This document shows positions 1 through 12,837 of a DNA stretch of 64,000 bases, piece after piece; position 1 is the first letter of the stretch, and each line of letters opens with the position of its first letter. The notes below the pieces were generated by a model. That model made no database searches. It was given only the letters and a program-made list of their open reading frames with translations, and had not been told where the DNA came from. Source of the DNA: DASUAS01 sp963841415 (GTDB lineage: Bacteria > Actinomycetota > Acidimicrobiia > IMCC26256 > DASPTH01); contig CAWJCN010000001.1 of the NCBI GenBank assembly GCA_963841415.1, positions 1,240,001 to 1,304,000 on the forward strand, given 5' to 3'. A program made the translations under genes and the position numbers.

Positions 1-500
1 CGCTCGCGTCCGAGTTGCGCCAACGCGACCACGAGCAGGAGCACACCCAGCCCGTAGGAGCGGGTGATCACCGAGTACTCGAACGCGAAGAAGTAGCCGG
101 CCACCAGGGCGATGCGCGCGGGAACGGGGAACGGTGAGCGGAAGAGGACGACTGCATCGACGGCGACGGCGATCACCCACCCAAGGACCTGCATCGCGCG
201 CGGGTCACCGGTGAAGCGGGTGAGGCCGTAGAGCGGGAGGTACCAGAGCGGCGGGTGCCCCTCGTAACGGAGGTGTCGCAGCAGCTCAGGGAAAGAGTGG
301 CTGGCCCGCGCGAGGTTCCACGCCTGCAGCTCGTCGAACCACATCGCGTGGGCGTAGACGCAGAGTGCGCTCACCGCCGCCGCCACCACGAGCACGGCCA
401 GGAGCACACCACGACGCCCGGGCGCGCCGGCGCCGGGCGCGACTTCGACGCGCGCCCGCGCGACAGGCGGCGCGGGCGGGCGCGTCGAGGTGGCCGTCAC
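1..500 (-). CDS. Polytopic membrane protein, GT-C glycosyltransferase-like (partial, 3' end outside window)
   Basis: The reading frame stays open from about 500 to the left edge, so only the N-terminal 166 or so residues are present. After an Ala/Pro/Arg-rich cytoplasmic leader comes one hydrophobic helix and then the motif WFDELQAWNLAR, followed by HPPLWYLPLY. An acidic pair in the first extracytoplasmic loop followed by a WY-rich helix is typical of GT-C enzymes that use polyprenyl-phosphate sugars, but donor and acceptor cannot be told. Two more hydrophobic stretches follow. The GTG start is the best available but has no close Shine-Dalgarno; the AGGAGGT upstream is about 27 bases away, so the start is uncertain. 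It lies downstream of uvrA on the same strand. Confidence 0.6.
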   Translation of the reverse strand, partial: MTATSTRPPAPPVARARVEVAPGAGAPGRRGVLLAVLVVAAAVSALCVYAHAMWFDELQAWNLARASHSFPELLRHLRYEGHPPLWYLPLYGLTRFTGDPRAMQVLGWVIAVAVDAVVLFRSPFPVPARIALVAGYFFAFEYSVITRSYGLGVLLLVVALAQLGRE

Positions 501-540
501 CCCGAGGTGATCGACCGGCGGTGGGACCTCCTGTAGCGGG

Positions 541-3402
<2,862 letters not shown>

Positions 3403-3456
3403 CGGACCGATTCTACCCGGGAAGCGGGCGGATCGAACGGATGTTCGCACTCGGTC

Positions 3457-3717
3457 TCAGCCGTCGTCGCCCTCCAGGCACACGACGTGCGTGACGCCGC
3501 CGGTCCACGGCTTGGTGGAGCCGTCGGCGGTGGGCGGGCAGGCGCGGGCCCTCGCGGTGAAGGTCTCGTCGTACGTCAGGCCGTTGAACCCGTATCGCCA
3601 AACGCGCCGCGCGATGCCCGGAGCCACGATCGCGACTCGCGCGAACCGCATCGGCTCGGACGCGCGACGCTCGTCGCGCGCGTCGACCGACCGCTTCAGA
3701 ACCGACGGCGAGCTCAT
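3457..3717 (-). CDS. Small hypothetical protein (86 aa) translationally coupled to the upstream membrane protein
   Basis: The ATG overlaps the stop of the upstream membrane-protein gene as ATGA, the classic arrangement for translational coupling, which is the main reason to accept this short frame. The product starts MSSPSVLKR and contains two Cys (RACPP and VVCLEGDDG), several aromatic residues (VWRYGFNGLTYDETF) and an acidic C-terminus. There is no clear signal peptide and I recognise no family. The composition is not the Arg/Pro/Ala-rich pattern of shadow frames in this GC-rich DNA, which supports it being real. It may act with the membrane protein; that is inference only. Confidence 0.55.
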   Translation of the reverse strand: MSSPSVLKRSVDARDERRASEPMRFARVAIVAPGIARRVWRYGFNGLTYDETFTARARACPPTADGSTKPWTGGVTHVVCLEGDDG

Positions 3718-5408
3718 TGGGGATGGACGTTCACGATGCTCCACTTGCCCTGGTTCGCGACCGCGGTCTCTCCGCCATCCACGTGGGGGTGCGCTCGGTC
3801 GCGAAACGACAGGAGGTGCGAACTCGACGAGGCCGAGCGGATCAGCAGCGCGTCGTCGAACAAGAGGCGGGTGACCGGCGATTCGACGATCCGCACCCGT
3901 CGACCATGTTGCTCGAGCAGCAACGCGTCCGCGGCGAGGACCTCCCACGCGGTGACGCTGTCGTTGCGGAGCACGACCGTTTCGCCGTTCCGCGTTGCCG
4001 CGAGCAGCTGTGCGGTCGGCACGTAACCGAACAGCGCACGGTTGTTGGGGACATCGAGGTCCTCGTTGACCAGCCCGGCGTCACCCGGGAACGCCCGGAT
4101 CGTGCTCACGCACAGCACCGCGAGCAGCACGATCACGGCTCCACGAATCAGGGTTCGCCAGCGCAGCGTGCCCGACCATCGGGTGCTGGCGAACTCGTAG
4201 ATCGCGTGCCCGACCGCCAGCCACAGCACGAACCCGACCGCCGAAATCCACTGCACCAGATAGAACTGGATCGGTCCCACGATGCGGGTGACCGCGTAGA
4301 CGCCGACCGTGAGCTCCACCGCGACGAGCAGCAAGAGGATGAACCCGTCCGTGGCGCGCGCCTTCCGCGCCGCGAGCACGGCAACGCCGAACGCCACCGC
4401 GCTGCACGCGACCGCGAGCGCCAATCCCTGGTGCGCATCGGCGCGCAGCGAGATGGGCGCGAACACGCCGCGCAACATCAGCGTGACCTGGAGCCCTGTG
4501 TTGGTGATGCCTTCGGAGAACGTGTGCGGGCTTCCGGGACGTGTGAAGAAGCGCGCGAGGAGCGTCAGGTTCCCTTCGCGGCTCGTCAACTGCTCGATGA
4601 CGGGTGGCAGCCACACCACGATCGTCACCACCGCGCTCACGGCGACCGACCGCCGGATCGAGCGGCGTTCCTTCGCGGCGAGAGGAGCGTCGCTTCGGCG
4701 CTGCCGCCACGTACCAACGAACGCCGCGAACCCGAGCGCCATCACGACGCCCGGCGCCAGGCCCACGTGGGTCTGCACCGCGAACGACGCGACGAACGCG
4801 AGCCACGGAGCTGCCCACCAGTCGCGACAGGCGACCGACCAGGCCAGCAGCAGCACGAGCACGAAGGCGAACAGCGTGACGCTGGGGTTCCAGATGTCGA
4901 ACGGGGTTGGTTCGATCACGACCAGATATGCGGTGAGCAGGATCGAGGCCCACACCAACATCGGGCGGCCACCGCGCCGATGTGCGAGCACGAGGATCCC
5001 CGCCGCGGCGGCGGCGTTGATCGCGGTCGCGCCGAGCACGAGTCCGACGGTCTGACGGCCGAAGAGTGAGCTCAACAGGTTGAGGAGGTAGAAGTAGAGC
5101 GGCCCGGGATGGTGCCAGTAGAAGCGCGAATACGGACCGAGGAGCGCCGGTGCGTGCCAGGCATCGCTTGCGGTCAACGCGAGGATTGCGCGATCGCCGA
5201 AGAGCGCGCCGGCAGGGAAGCCGCGCTTCGCAATGGAGTGTGCACCGACCGCGAACGGGCTCAGAGCCACCAGCGCGACGGCGATCGTGGACAGCCGGCG
5301 CCGGTCGGCGTGTGGCTGCAGCCCCGCGGCCGCGGTGTGGTCGGAGCGCGCGCCAGCCGGACGCGTGTCGAGAGGCACCGCGCGCTCGAGCTGCTCCGCC
5401 GTGGTCAC
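3714..5408 (-). CDS. Polytopic membrane protein, GT-C glycosyltransferase-like
   Basis: The product is 564 residues with about ten to twelve hydrophobic segments. After a cytoplasmic N-terminus and the first helix there is an acidic motif (FGDRAILAL), then YWHHPGPLYFYLLNLLSSLFG, resembling the first extracytoplasmic loop and second helix of GT-C/PMT-type glycosyltransferases. A soluble C-terminal part begins near FPGDAGLVNEDLDVPNN. GT-C proteins move sugars from polyprenyl-phosphate donors on the outer face of the membrane; the substrate here is unknown. It is related in layout to the partial gene at the left edge of the window. It is co-transcribed with the 86-residue frame that overlaps its stop. 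The ATG start MTTAEQLE is plausible. Confidence 0.65.
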   Translation of the reverse strand: MTTAEQLERAVPLDTRPAGARSDHTAAAGLQPHADRRRLSTIAVALVALSPFAVGAHSIAKRGFPAGALFGDRAILALTASDAWHAPALLGPYSRFYWHHPGPLYFYLLNLLSSLFGRQTVGLVLGATAINAAAAAGILVLAHRRGGRPMLVWASILLTAYLVVIEPTPFDIWNPSVTLFAFVLVLLLAWSVACRDWWAAPWLAFVASFAVQTHVGLAPGVVMALGFAAFVGTWRQRRSDAPLAAKERRSIRRSVAVSAVVTIVVWLPPVIEQLTSREGNLTLLARFFTRPGSPHTFSEGITNTGLQVTLMLRGVFAPISLRADAHQGLALAVACSAVAFGVAVLAARKARATDGFILLLLVAVELTVGVYAVTRIVGPIQFYLVQWISAVGFVLWLAVGHAIYEFASTRWSGTLRWRTLIRGAVIVLLAVLCVSTIRAFPGDAGLVNEDLDVPNNRALFGYVPTAQLLAATRNGETVVLRNDSVTAWEVLAADALLLEQHGRRVRIVESPVTRLLFDDALLIRSASSSSHLLSFRDRAHPHVDGGETAVANQGKWSIVNVHPQ

Positions 5409-5590
5409 CGTGAGGCATCGACCACTCCGTGACCGCGATTGAGCGAGGCCGGGTCAGCACACCTCAGGCAGGTAGACGACCTCGGTCGGTGCGACGAGGT
5501 GCTGGTCGACAACGTGCACCGTCACGATCCGCACGCTCCGGCCAACCGCTCACCATCCTCGTGGACCGCGGGATCGTAACCCCGGGCGGT

Positions 5591-7618
<2,028 letters not shown>

Positions 7619-7648
7619 CAGGACGATGCTAACGGCGCCCTGTGACAG

Positions 7649-8272
7649 TTATTCCGCCGCCGCGGGCGCCGGCGGCTCTCGCGTGAGCAGGTCGGCCCAC
7701 ACCTTCTCTACCTGTGCCTCCAACGACTCGAGGTCGCCCCCGTTGTCGATCACGTGCGTGGCCACGGCGCGTCGCTCGTCGTCGCTGGCCTGCGCGGACA
7801 TGCGGCGCTGCGCGTCGTCCCGGGGAACCCCCCGCGCCTCCAACCGATCGAGGCGGACGTCGAGCGGAGCGACCACGACCACCACCGCCACATAGGGGCG
7901 TGCTGCCGCGGCCTTGCTCTCGACGAGGAGCGGCACGTCGCAGATCACGACCGCGTCATCGGAGGCCTCGGTGATCCGCCGCTCGAACTCCTCGCCGATC
8001 GCCGGCCAGGTGATCTCACCGAGCGCCTTGCGCCCGTCGTCGTCGGCGAACGCCACCGCGGCCAGCTTCGGACGGTCGAGCGCGCCGTCGGCGTCGAGGA
8101 TGCTCGCGCCGAAGCGCTCGACGAGCGCAGCCAACGCGGGCTGGCCGGGCTCGACCACCGCCCGGGCGACCTCGTCGGCGTCGACGACCGTCGCGCCCTT
8201 GGCCCGCAGCAGCGCAGCCACCGTCGACTTGCCGGCCCCGATCCCCCCTGTCAGCCCGACCAGCCGCCGCAT
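7649..8272 (-). CDS. coaE: Dephospho-CoA kinase
   Basis: CoaE phosphorylates the ribose 3'-OH of dephospho-CoA in the last step of coenzyme A synthesis. The product is 207 residues from ATG 8272 (MRRLVGLTGGIGAGKST), with the P-loop at residues 9-16, the DADEVAR motif, the lid-like RLEARGVPRDDAQRRM segment and the NGGDLESL end typical of the family. The frame could open at 8350, but the extra 26 residues do not match CoaE N-termini. The placement next to uvrB is conserved in actinobacteria (known from mycobacteria). The C-terminus ends in a short Pro/Ala tail. Confidence 0.95.
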   Translation of the reverse strand: MRRLVGLTGGIGAGKSTVAALLRAKGATVVDADEVARAVVEPGQPALAALVERFGASILDADGALDRPKLAAVAFADDDGRKALGEITWPAIGEEFERRITEASDDAVVICDVPLLVESKAAAARPYVAVVVVVAPLDVRLDRLEARGVPRDDAQRRMSAQASDDERRAVATHVIDNGGDLESLEAQVEKVWADLLTREPPAPAAAE

Positions 8273-8407
8273 TGTGACTGATGCTACAGCGGGTCGATTC
8301 GCGCTCTCGGTGCTCAAGGCGCCCACGCAGAGTGCCGAAGGTTTCCTCACGGACCGACCATCCGGGTCCCACTACGGGGCGAGAGCACAGCAGAAGGAAG
8401 CATCTCC

Positions 8408-8602
8408 ATGAACCTGTTCGTGTTGCGTACGTGGCTCGAGGCGAAGTTCGCCAAGGACGAGCGGGGCGCGTCGATGGTGGAATACATCCTCCTCGTCGCT
8501 CTCATCGCCCTTGCGGTGATCGCAGCGGTCGTGTTCCTCAAGGACCAGGTGAACAACAAGTTCAACGACGCCGGCTCGAAGCTCTCGAGCTCCGGTAGCT
8601 GA
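8408..8602 (+). CDS. flp: Flp-family type IVb pilin, copy 1
   Basis: This is a 64-residue Flp pilin, the major subunit of Tad pili used for adhesion. A short basic leader ends in ERG, then ASMVEYILLVALIALAV. Cleavage after Gly leaves Glu at mature position 5 followed by Tyr, the type IVb signature. The single hydrophobic helix is followed by a short polar tail (FNDAGSKLSSSGS). GAAGGA upstream is a good Shine-Dalgarno. It is the first of three near-identical tandem copies. The Tad motor genes lie about 2.5 kb away on the other strand. No prepilin peptidase (TadV/CpaA) is in this window. Confidence 0.93.
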   Translation: MNLFVLRTWLEAKFAKDERGASMVEYILLVALIALAVIAAVVFLKDQVNNKFNDAGSKLSSSGS

Positions 8603-8623
8603 TCACGTTCACCTTCTCGGCGT

Positions 8624-8669
8624 CGGCGGCGTTCCGGCTGGACTCTCGAGTCCGGTCGAAACGCCGCCG
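8624..8669 (+). terminator. Hairpin after flp copy 1
   Basis: A 10-base stem CGGCGGCGTT / AACGCCGCCG encloses an inner stem GGACT-CTCG-AGTCC. It begins 21 bases after the stop codon. No run of T follows, so it may act as an intrinsic terminator of the weak-U actinobacterial kind or protect the mRNA 3' end. Confidence 0.65.
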
Positions 8670-8751
8670 ATGGTTCTACCCGTACCAATAGGTACACATC
8701 ACGTATCCAGCCGGGCGTGCGGCTCGGAATCAACGAAGGGGCAGCTACACC

Positions 8752-8946
8752 ATGAACCTGTTCATCACCCGTACCTGGCTCCAGGCGAAGTTCGCCAAGG
8801 ACGAGAAGGGCGCTTCGATGGTGGAGTACATCCTCCTCGTCGCCCTGATCGCGCTGGCCGTCATCGCGGCCGTCGTGTTCCTCAAGGACCAGGTCAACAA
8901 CAAGTTCAACGACGCGGGCAGCAAGCTCAGCAGCTCCGGCTCCTGA
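8752..8946 (+). CDS. flp: Flp-family type IVb pilin, copy 2
   Basis: The second tandem pilin is 64 residues and differs from copy 1 at only a few positions (MNLFITRTWLQAKFAKDEKG). The cleavage-site Gly, the Glu at mature position 5 and the whole hydrophobic core match copy 1. The polar tail FNDAGSKLSSSGS is identical. A GAAGGGG Shine-Dalgarno stands 10 bases before the ATG. It has its own upstream interval of about 150 bases and its own downstream hairpin, so it may be expressed as a separate unit or arise by processing of a longer transcript. Confidence 0.93.
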   Translation: MNLFITRTWLQAKFAKDEKGASMVEYILLVALIALAVIAAVVFLKDQVNNKFNDAGSKLSSSGS

Positions 8947-8970
8947 CCTAGCTCTCCACGGAGACACCGT

Positions 8971-9014
8971 CGACGGGGCCGTTCAGGGATTCAAGTCCCG
9001 GAGCGGCCCCGTCG
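8971..9014 (+). terminator. Hairpin after flp copy 2
   Basis: An 11-base stem CGACGGGGCCG / CGGCCCCGTCG has a smaller GGGA/TCCC stem in its loop. It starts 24 bases after the pilin stop and is followed by ATGCAATTT, so there is only a short T run. Confidence 0.7.
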
Positions 9015-9054
9015 ATGCAATTTGGGGCGAAGACACCGAGAAGGGGCAACAAGT

Positions 9055-9249
9055 ATGAACCTGTTCGTGTTGCGGACATGGCTCGAAGCCAGGTTCACGG
9101 CCACCGAACGCGGTGCGTCGATGGTGGAGTACATCCTCCTCGTCGCCCTGATCGCGCTGGCCGTGCTCGCCGCGGTGTCGTTCCTCGGCCGGACGATGAA
9201 CGACAAGTTCAACACCGAGGGGAGTCAGATCAGCAGCGCTGGCTCGTAG
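9055..9249 (+). CDS. flp: Flp-family type IVb pilin, copy 3
   Basis: The third tandem pilin is 64 residues and the most divergent copy (leader MNLFVLRTWLEARFTATERG, tail GRTMNDKFNTEGSQISSAGS). The RG/ASMVEY processing site and hydrophobic helix are conserved. The ATG at 9055 has the GAGAAGGGG Shine-Dalgarno and aligns with the other two copies. An in-frame TTG at 9022 would add 11 residues not found in the paralogues, so I rejected it. Divergence outside the helix suggests a minor or variant pilin, which is inference. Confidence 0.92.
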   Translation: MNLFVLRTWLEARFTATERGASMVEYILLVALIALAVLAAVSFLGRTMNDKFNTEGSQISSAGS

Positions 9250-9275
9250 TCGAAGCTACGTCCCCACGGGGGCGT

Positions 9276-9315
9276 CGACGGAGGGGTCGCACGGGGCGGT
9301 GCGACCCCTCCGTCG
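9276..9315 (+). terminator. Strong perfect hairpin after flp copy 3
   Basis: A perfect 17-base stem (arms 9276-9292 and 9299-9315, GGAGGGGTCGCAC against its complement) with a 6-base loop GGGGCG begins 27 bases after the third pilin stop. It probably ends transcription of the pilin cluster. The gene beyond it is convergent, so it may serve both directions. Confidence 0.8.
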
Positions 9316-9382
9316 CGTCCGGACGCGGTGTCGCTCCGTCTGCGTTCTGGTGTCACTGGATGCCCTCAGAGGGCGTTGGCTG

Positions 9383-9928
9383 TCACCAGAACCCGGGGAG
9401 GCCGTCGATGCTGGTCGCGTTCTTCTCGCGGCGGTACACCACCAGGCCGGCGTCACCCATGGACTCAGCCCACGTGAGCAGTCGGTCCCGATGCTCTCGG
9501 AGGTCCATGCGGGGGACGCCGTAGCCGCACGAGTCGGCGACGCGCTCGACGTCGACGGTCACGACGGCCCGCGCGCCCGGGAGCGAAGCGAACGAGCTCG
9601 CCCGCGCGTCGAAGCCCGGCTCGTCGCACGTGACCACCGTGCCCCTACCGGACAGGCGGACGGTGCGCGCGGGACCGTCGAACGCGCAGAACATCAAGGT
9701 GATGCGCCCGTTCTCCCTCAGGTGCGCGATCGTCTCGACCCCGCTGCCGGTGAGGTCGAGGTACGCGACGCGCCGGGCGTCGACCACCACGAACGTCCCG
9801 GCAAGGCCCTTCGGTGAGACGTTCACGCGGCCGTCGGGGGCGAGTGGCGCAGTGGCCACGAAGAACATCGCCTGGCGCTCGAGGAACGCCTGGAGCTCGG
9901 CACTGATGCCGTCGTGCACCTTTCCCAT
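9383..9928 (-). CDS. Pyridoxamine 5'-phosphate oxidase-family flavin-binding protein
   Basis: The 181-residue protein has the split-barrel FMN/F420-binding fold pattern: MFFVATAPLAPDGRVNVSPKG near the N-terminus, then VAYLDLTGSGVETIAHLRENGRITLMFCAFDG, the usual family core. Members bind flavin or F420 and reduce or oxidise small substrates; the substrate is not predictable. The C-terminal CGYGVPRMDLREHRDRLLTWAE is shared by a well-populated actinobacterial subgroup. It stands alone, convergent with the pilin genes and divergent from the GYD gene. The ATG at 9928 (MGKVHDGIS) fits the family. Confidence 0.85.
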   Translation of the reverse strand: MGKVHDGISAELQAFLERQAMFFVATAPLAPDGRVNVSPKGLAGTFVVVDARRVAYLDLTGSGVETIAHLRENGRITLMFCAFDGPARTVRLSGRGTVVTCDEPGFDARASSFASLPGARAVVTVDVERVADSCGYGVPRMDLREHRDRLLTWAESMGDAGLVVYRREKNATSIDGLPGFW

Positions 9929-10092
9929 TCGGGCGATGCTACGAGTCGGAGGTCACGCGATCCCGTGGATTTGGACACCTGCCGCGAGTACGCCGAACGT
10001 CGCACTGGACTCGAAACCCTGGTCGGCGCAGAGTCGACAGAGACGGTCGCGCCGCACCAGTCCGCGGCGCCTCGACGAAGGGAGGACCATTC

Positions 10093-10401
10093 GTGCCGAC
10101 CTACGTGATGCTCAGCACCCTCACCCCCGAAGGTGGGCAGACGCTCCACACCCACCCCGAGCGCATGGAGCAGGTGAACAAGGAGATCGACGAGTTCGGA
10201 TGCTCGGTCCTGTCGCAGTACGCGCTGTTGGGGATCTACGACTTCCTGACCGTCGTCGAGGCGCCCGACAACGAGACCATCGCGCACCTCTCGGTCGACC
10301 TCGGTTCGCGCGGCACGGTCAAGGTGACGACGCTGCCGGCGATCCCCATCGACAGCTTCGTGAAGAAGCTCGGTGGCAAGCAGCAGATCGGTCGCGGCTG
10401 A
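10093..10401 (+). CDS. GYD domain-containing protein
   Basis: The 102-residue protein starts at a GTG preceded by GAAGGGAGG at good spacing. It contains LGIYDFLTVVEAPDNETIAHLSVDLGSRGTVK, the core of the GYD family, which adopts a small dimeric ferredoxin-like alpha/beta barrel. No enzymatic role is established for the family. It stands between the divergent flavin protein and the convergent membrane-protein gene, so it is probably monocistronic. Confidence 0.85.
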   Translation: MPTYVMLSTLTPEGGQTLHTHPERMEQVNKEIDEFGCSVLSQYALLGIYDFLTVVEAPDNETIAHLSVDLGSRGTVKVTTLPAIPIDSFVKKLGGKQQIGRG

Positions 10402-10417
10402 GCCTGAGCAGGAGCGA

Positions 10418-10439
10418 GCGCCGGGTCAGCTGCCGGCGC
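10418..10439. terminator. Hairpin between convergent genes
   Basis: A 7-base perfect stem GCGCCGG / CCGGCGC with loop GTCAGCTG lies between the GYD gene and the stop of the membrane-protein gene on the opposite strand. It is a candidate bidirectional terminator, but it has no T run. Confidence 0.4.
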
Positions 10440-11922
10440 GCACCCAGACCGCGTCGGTGGCGTCGCGGTGCACCCGCTGCCACTCGCCGCTGCGGTCCAG
10501 GAGCGCCGCCAGCGAGCTGTCCCTGCCCCAGACGATCACGTCGACGCCATAGCGGTCGAGGACCTTGTCCCACCCGGGCTTGCCCGCGGTGAGCTTGAAG
10601 TAGTCGTAGATCACCGACGTCGGGTACATGTCGTACCGGTCGTCCATGAACACCTTCTGCTGCGGCCAGTCCTCGAGGATCACGTAGCCGGCGGTGGCGT
10701 CCGTGGTGAGGAGGTGGCGGCCCAGGAGGTCGTGGTTCTCGACGTAGCGCATCGACGCGACCGGGTAGGTCGAGAAGTTGAACGTCTTCTCGGTGCTGGC
10801 CTGGAAGCCCATCGCGACCGCGGCCACCACGAGGACCGTGATCGCGGCGGCGACCATCGTCCCCCGCAGCTCCGACGGCTTCTCCTCGTCGCGGGCGAAG
10901 GCGCGCGCCACGACGGGCAGACCGATGAGAGGAGCGATCGCGACGTTGCGCACGGCCCACAGCGCGAGCAGCAGCATCGGCACCGCGACGACGAGGTCGC
11001 GACGCGTCACCTTGTGCCGGCCGCGCGCCAGCGCGCACACGAACACGACGATCCAGATGCCGAGCGCGACGCCCCACGCCTGCCGGAAGTCCGGTGACTT
11101 CCACTCGATGACGTGCGAGAGGATGTCGCCGCGCGACAGGAGCTCGATCGGGAACGTCACCAGCCCGACGCCGTAGGGGTTCACGAACACCGCCGCGAAC
11201 GCGATCAGCGCCGACACCAGGAGCGTGCGCTCCCGTCCCTCCCACGGCCGCTTGCCGTCGAGCCAGCGCCCGAGCAGGTGCAGGCCGAGGTAGGCGAAGC
11301 CGAGCTGGTAGGTGCCGTGCGTGTTGGCCCAGAGCCACATGAGCACCGGCACCACGACGAGCGGGTGGCGACCGACGAGGCTGTCGGGCACCTCGACCAC
11401 CCACAGCAGCACCAGCAGGAAGAGCACGCCGATCAGCAGCGGTCGCTCCGACCACACGGTGTAGATGCCGGCCAGCGCGGCGGCCGAGAGACCGCACGCC
11501 ACCATCCGGTCGCGCGCGAGCCGTAGCGCCAGCCGGTAGGTGAGGATGCCGATGCCGGCGCCCACCGCGCCGACGAAGAGCCGGATGCCGTAGCCGCCGA
11601 AGCTGCGGTAGAGCAGCGCGTAGGTCACCTCGGCCAGCCACGACTGCGCGATCCACTTGGTGCCCGGCGCGGTGTACGAGAACACGTCGTGGTGCGGGAT
11701 CCCGTGGTCGAGGATGTACTCGCCCGTCTTCAGATGCCAGAAGAACGAGTTGTCCGACAGCTTGACGAGTCCGGTCGCCCATCCGAACACCCCGAAGAAC
11801 GCGGTGAACACCCACCCGAGACCAGTGCCGTGCACACGCGTCGGCGTGGCGCGCACCTCGGACGTCGCCGCTGATGGAGCGGCGGTCCCGACCGTACGGT
11901 CGAGCGTGGGTGTCGCGGTCAT
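10426..11922 (-). CDS. Polytopic membrane protein of unknown function downstream of tad genes
   Basis: The 498-residue product has about ten hydrophobic helices. A soluble N-terminal leader is followed by a helix and the loop LSDNSFFWHLKTGEYILDHGIPHHDVFSYTAPG, a conserved actinobacterial feature reminiscent of GT-C enzymes (acidic and aromatic residues after the first helix). The C-terminal soluble part contains DDRYDMYPTSVIYDYFK and WGRDSSLAALLDRSGEWQRV. The start codon lies two bases after the tadC stop, so it belongs to the Tad transcript. A role in modifying the pilus or envelope is possible but unproven. Confidence 0.6.
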   Translation of the reverse strand: MTATPTLDRTVGTAAPSAATSEVRATPTRVHGTGLGWVFTAFFGVFGWATGLVKLSDNSFFWHLKTGEYILDHGIPHHDVFSYTAPGTKWIAQSWLAEVTYALLYRSFGGYGIRLFVGAVGAGIGILTYRLALRLARDRMVACGLSAAALAGIYTVWSERPLLIGVLFLLVLLWVVEVPDSLVGRHPLVVVPVLMWLWANTHGTYQLGFAYLGLHLLGRWLDGKRPWEGRERTLLVSALIAFAAVFVNPYGVGLVTFPIELLSRGDILSHVIEWKSPDFRQAWGVALGIWIVVFVCALARGRHKVTRRDLVVAVPMLLLALWAVRNVAIAPLIGLPVVARAFARDEEKPSELRGTMVAAAITVLVVAAVAMGFQASTEKTFNFSTYPVASMRYVENHDLLGRHLLTTDATAGYVILEDWPQQKVFMDDRYDMYPTSVIYDYFKLTAGKPGWDKVLDRYGVDVIVWGRDSSLAALLDRSGEWQRVHRDATDAVWVRAGS

Positions 11923-11924
11923 CG

Positions 11925-12836
11925 TCAGAGGGCGCGCGAGATGTTGATCATCGCGGGGCCGAGGATGACCACGAAGATCGACGGGAAGATGCAGAACACG
12001 AGGGGGAAGAGCATCTTGACCGGCGCCTTCTGCGCCTTCTCCTGCGCCATGAGGCGGCGCTTGATGCGCATCTCGTCGGCCTGCGAACGCAGGAGCCGCG
12101 AGATCGACACACCGAAGGTGTCGGCCTGCAGCATGGCGAGGATGAAGGCACGCAGGTCGGGAACGTCGCTGCGGTCGGCCATCGCGCGCAACGCGTCGGC
12201 CCGGGTCGAACCGATGCGGATCTCGTGCAGCATGCGCCGGAACTCGTCGGACAGGGCGCCGGGCACTGCGGTGCAGGTGCGATCGAGCGCCTGCTCGAAG
12301 CCGAGGCCGGCTTCGACCGAGATCACCAGCAGGTCGAGGATGTCAGGGAGCTTGCGCGAGATCTCCTTCTCCCGGTCCTCGACCTTCCGGTTCAACAGGA
12401 CGTCGGGGTACATGAAGGAGACGCCCCAGAGCACCAGCACACCCACGAACAGGATCGGGCCCTGGAAGTTGATCATCAGGAGCACCGGCACCCAGAAGAT
12501 GACCGACACGAGCCCGCCGAGCTTCATCACCAGGATCTTGTCGACGTTCAGGTTCGGCGGGTTGCCCGCGTGCACGAGCTTCTCCGCGACCTTCTCGCCG
12601 TAGCCCTGCGGCGTGAACCTGGTCGCGACGCCGGTGAGGCCCTCGAGCAGCGGCGCGACGACGCGCTCGCTCATCGGCGCCAGCATCTCCTGGTCGCGCA
12701 CGTCCTGGATCTGGTAGCCCTCGAGGCGACGGAGCGACTCGCGAACGTCGGCCTTCTCGACCGACGACGACGCGAGCACGTACGTCAGCGCGCCCACTGC
12801 GGCCGCGATCACCACGGCGATCATCAACGGCGTCAC
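11925..12836 (-). CDS. tadC: Tad pilus inner-membrane platform protein TadC (type II secretion F family)
   Basis: TadC and TadB form the membrane platform on which the TadA ATPase drives pilin assembly. The 303-residue product has an N-terminal membrane helix, a second pair of helices around residues 115-165, the T2SSF cytoplasmic domain (LPDILDLLVISVEAGLGFEQAL, then FILAMLQADTFGVSISRLLRSQADEMRIKRR) and a C-terminal helix. It follows tadB by one base and precedes the membrane gene, consistent with one transcript running cpaB-tadZ-tadA-tadB-tadC. Confidence 0.92.
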   Translation of the reverse strand: MTPLMIAVVIAAAVGALTYVLASSSVEKADVRESLRRLEGYQIQDVRDQEMLAPMSERVVAPLLEGLTGVATRFTPQGYGEKVAEKLVHAGNPPNLNVDKILVMKLGGLVSVIFWVPVLLMINFQGPILFVGVLVLWGVSFMYPDVLLNRKVEDREKEISRKLPDILDLLVISVEAGLGFEQALDRTCTAVPGALSDEFRRMLHEIRIGSTRADALRAMADRSDVPDLRAFILAMLQADTFGVSISRLLRSQADEMRIKRRLMAQEKAQKAPVKMLFPLVFCIFPSIFVVILGPAMINISRAL

Positions 12837-12837
12837 G

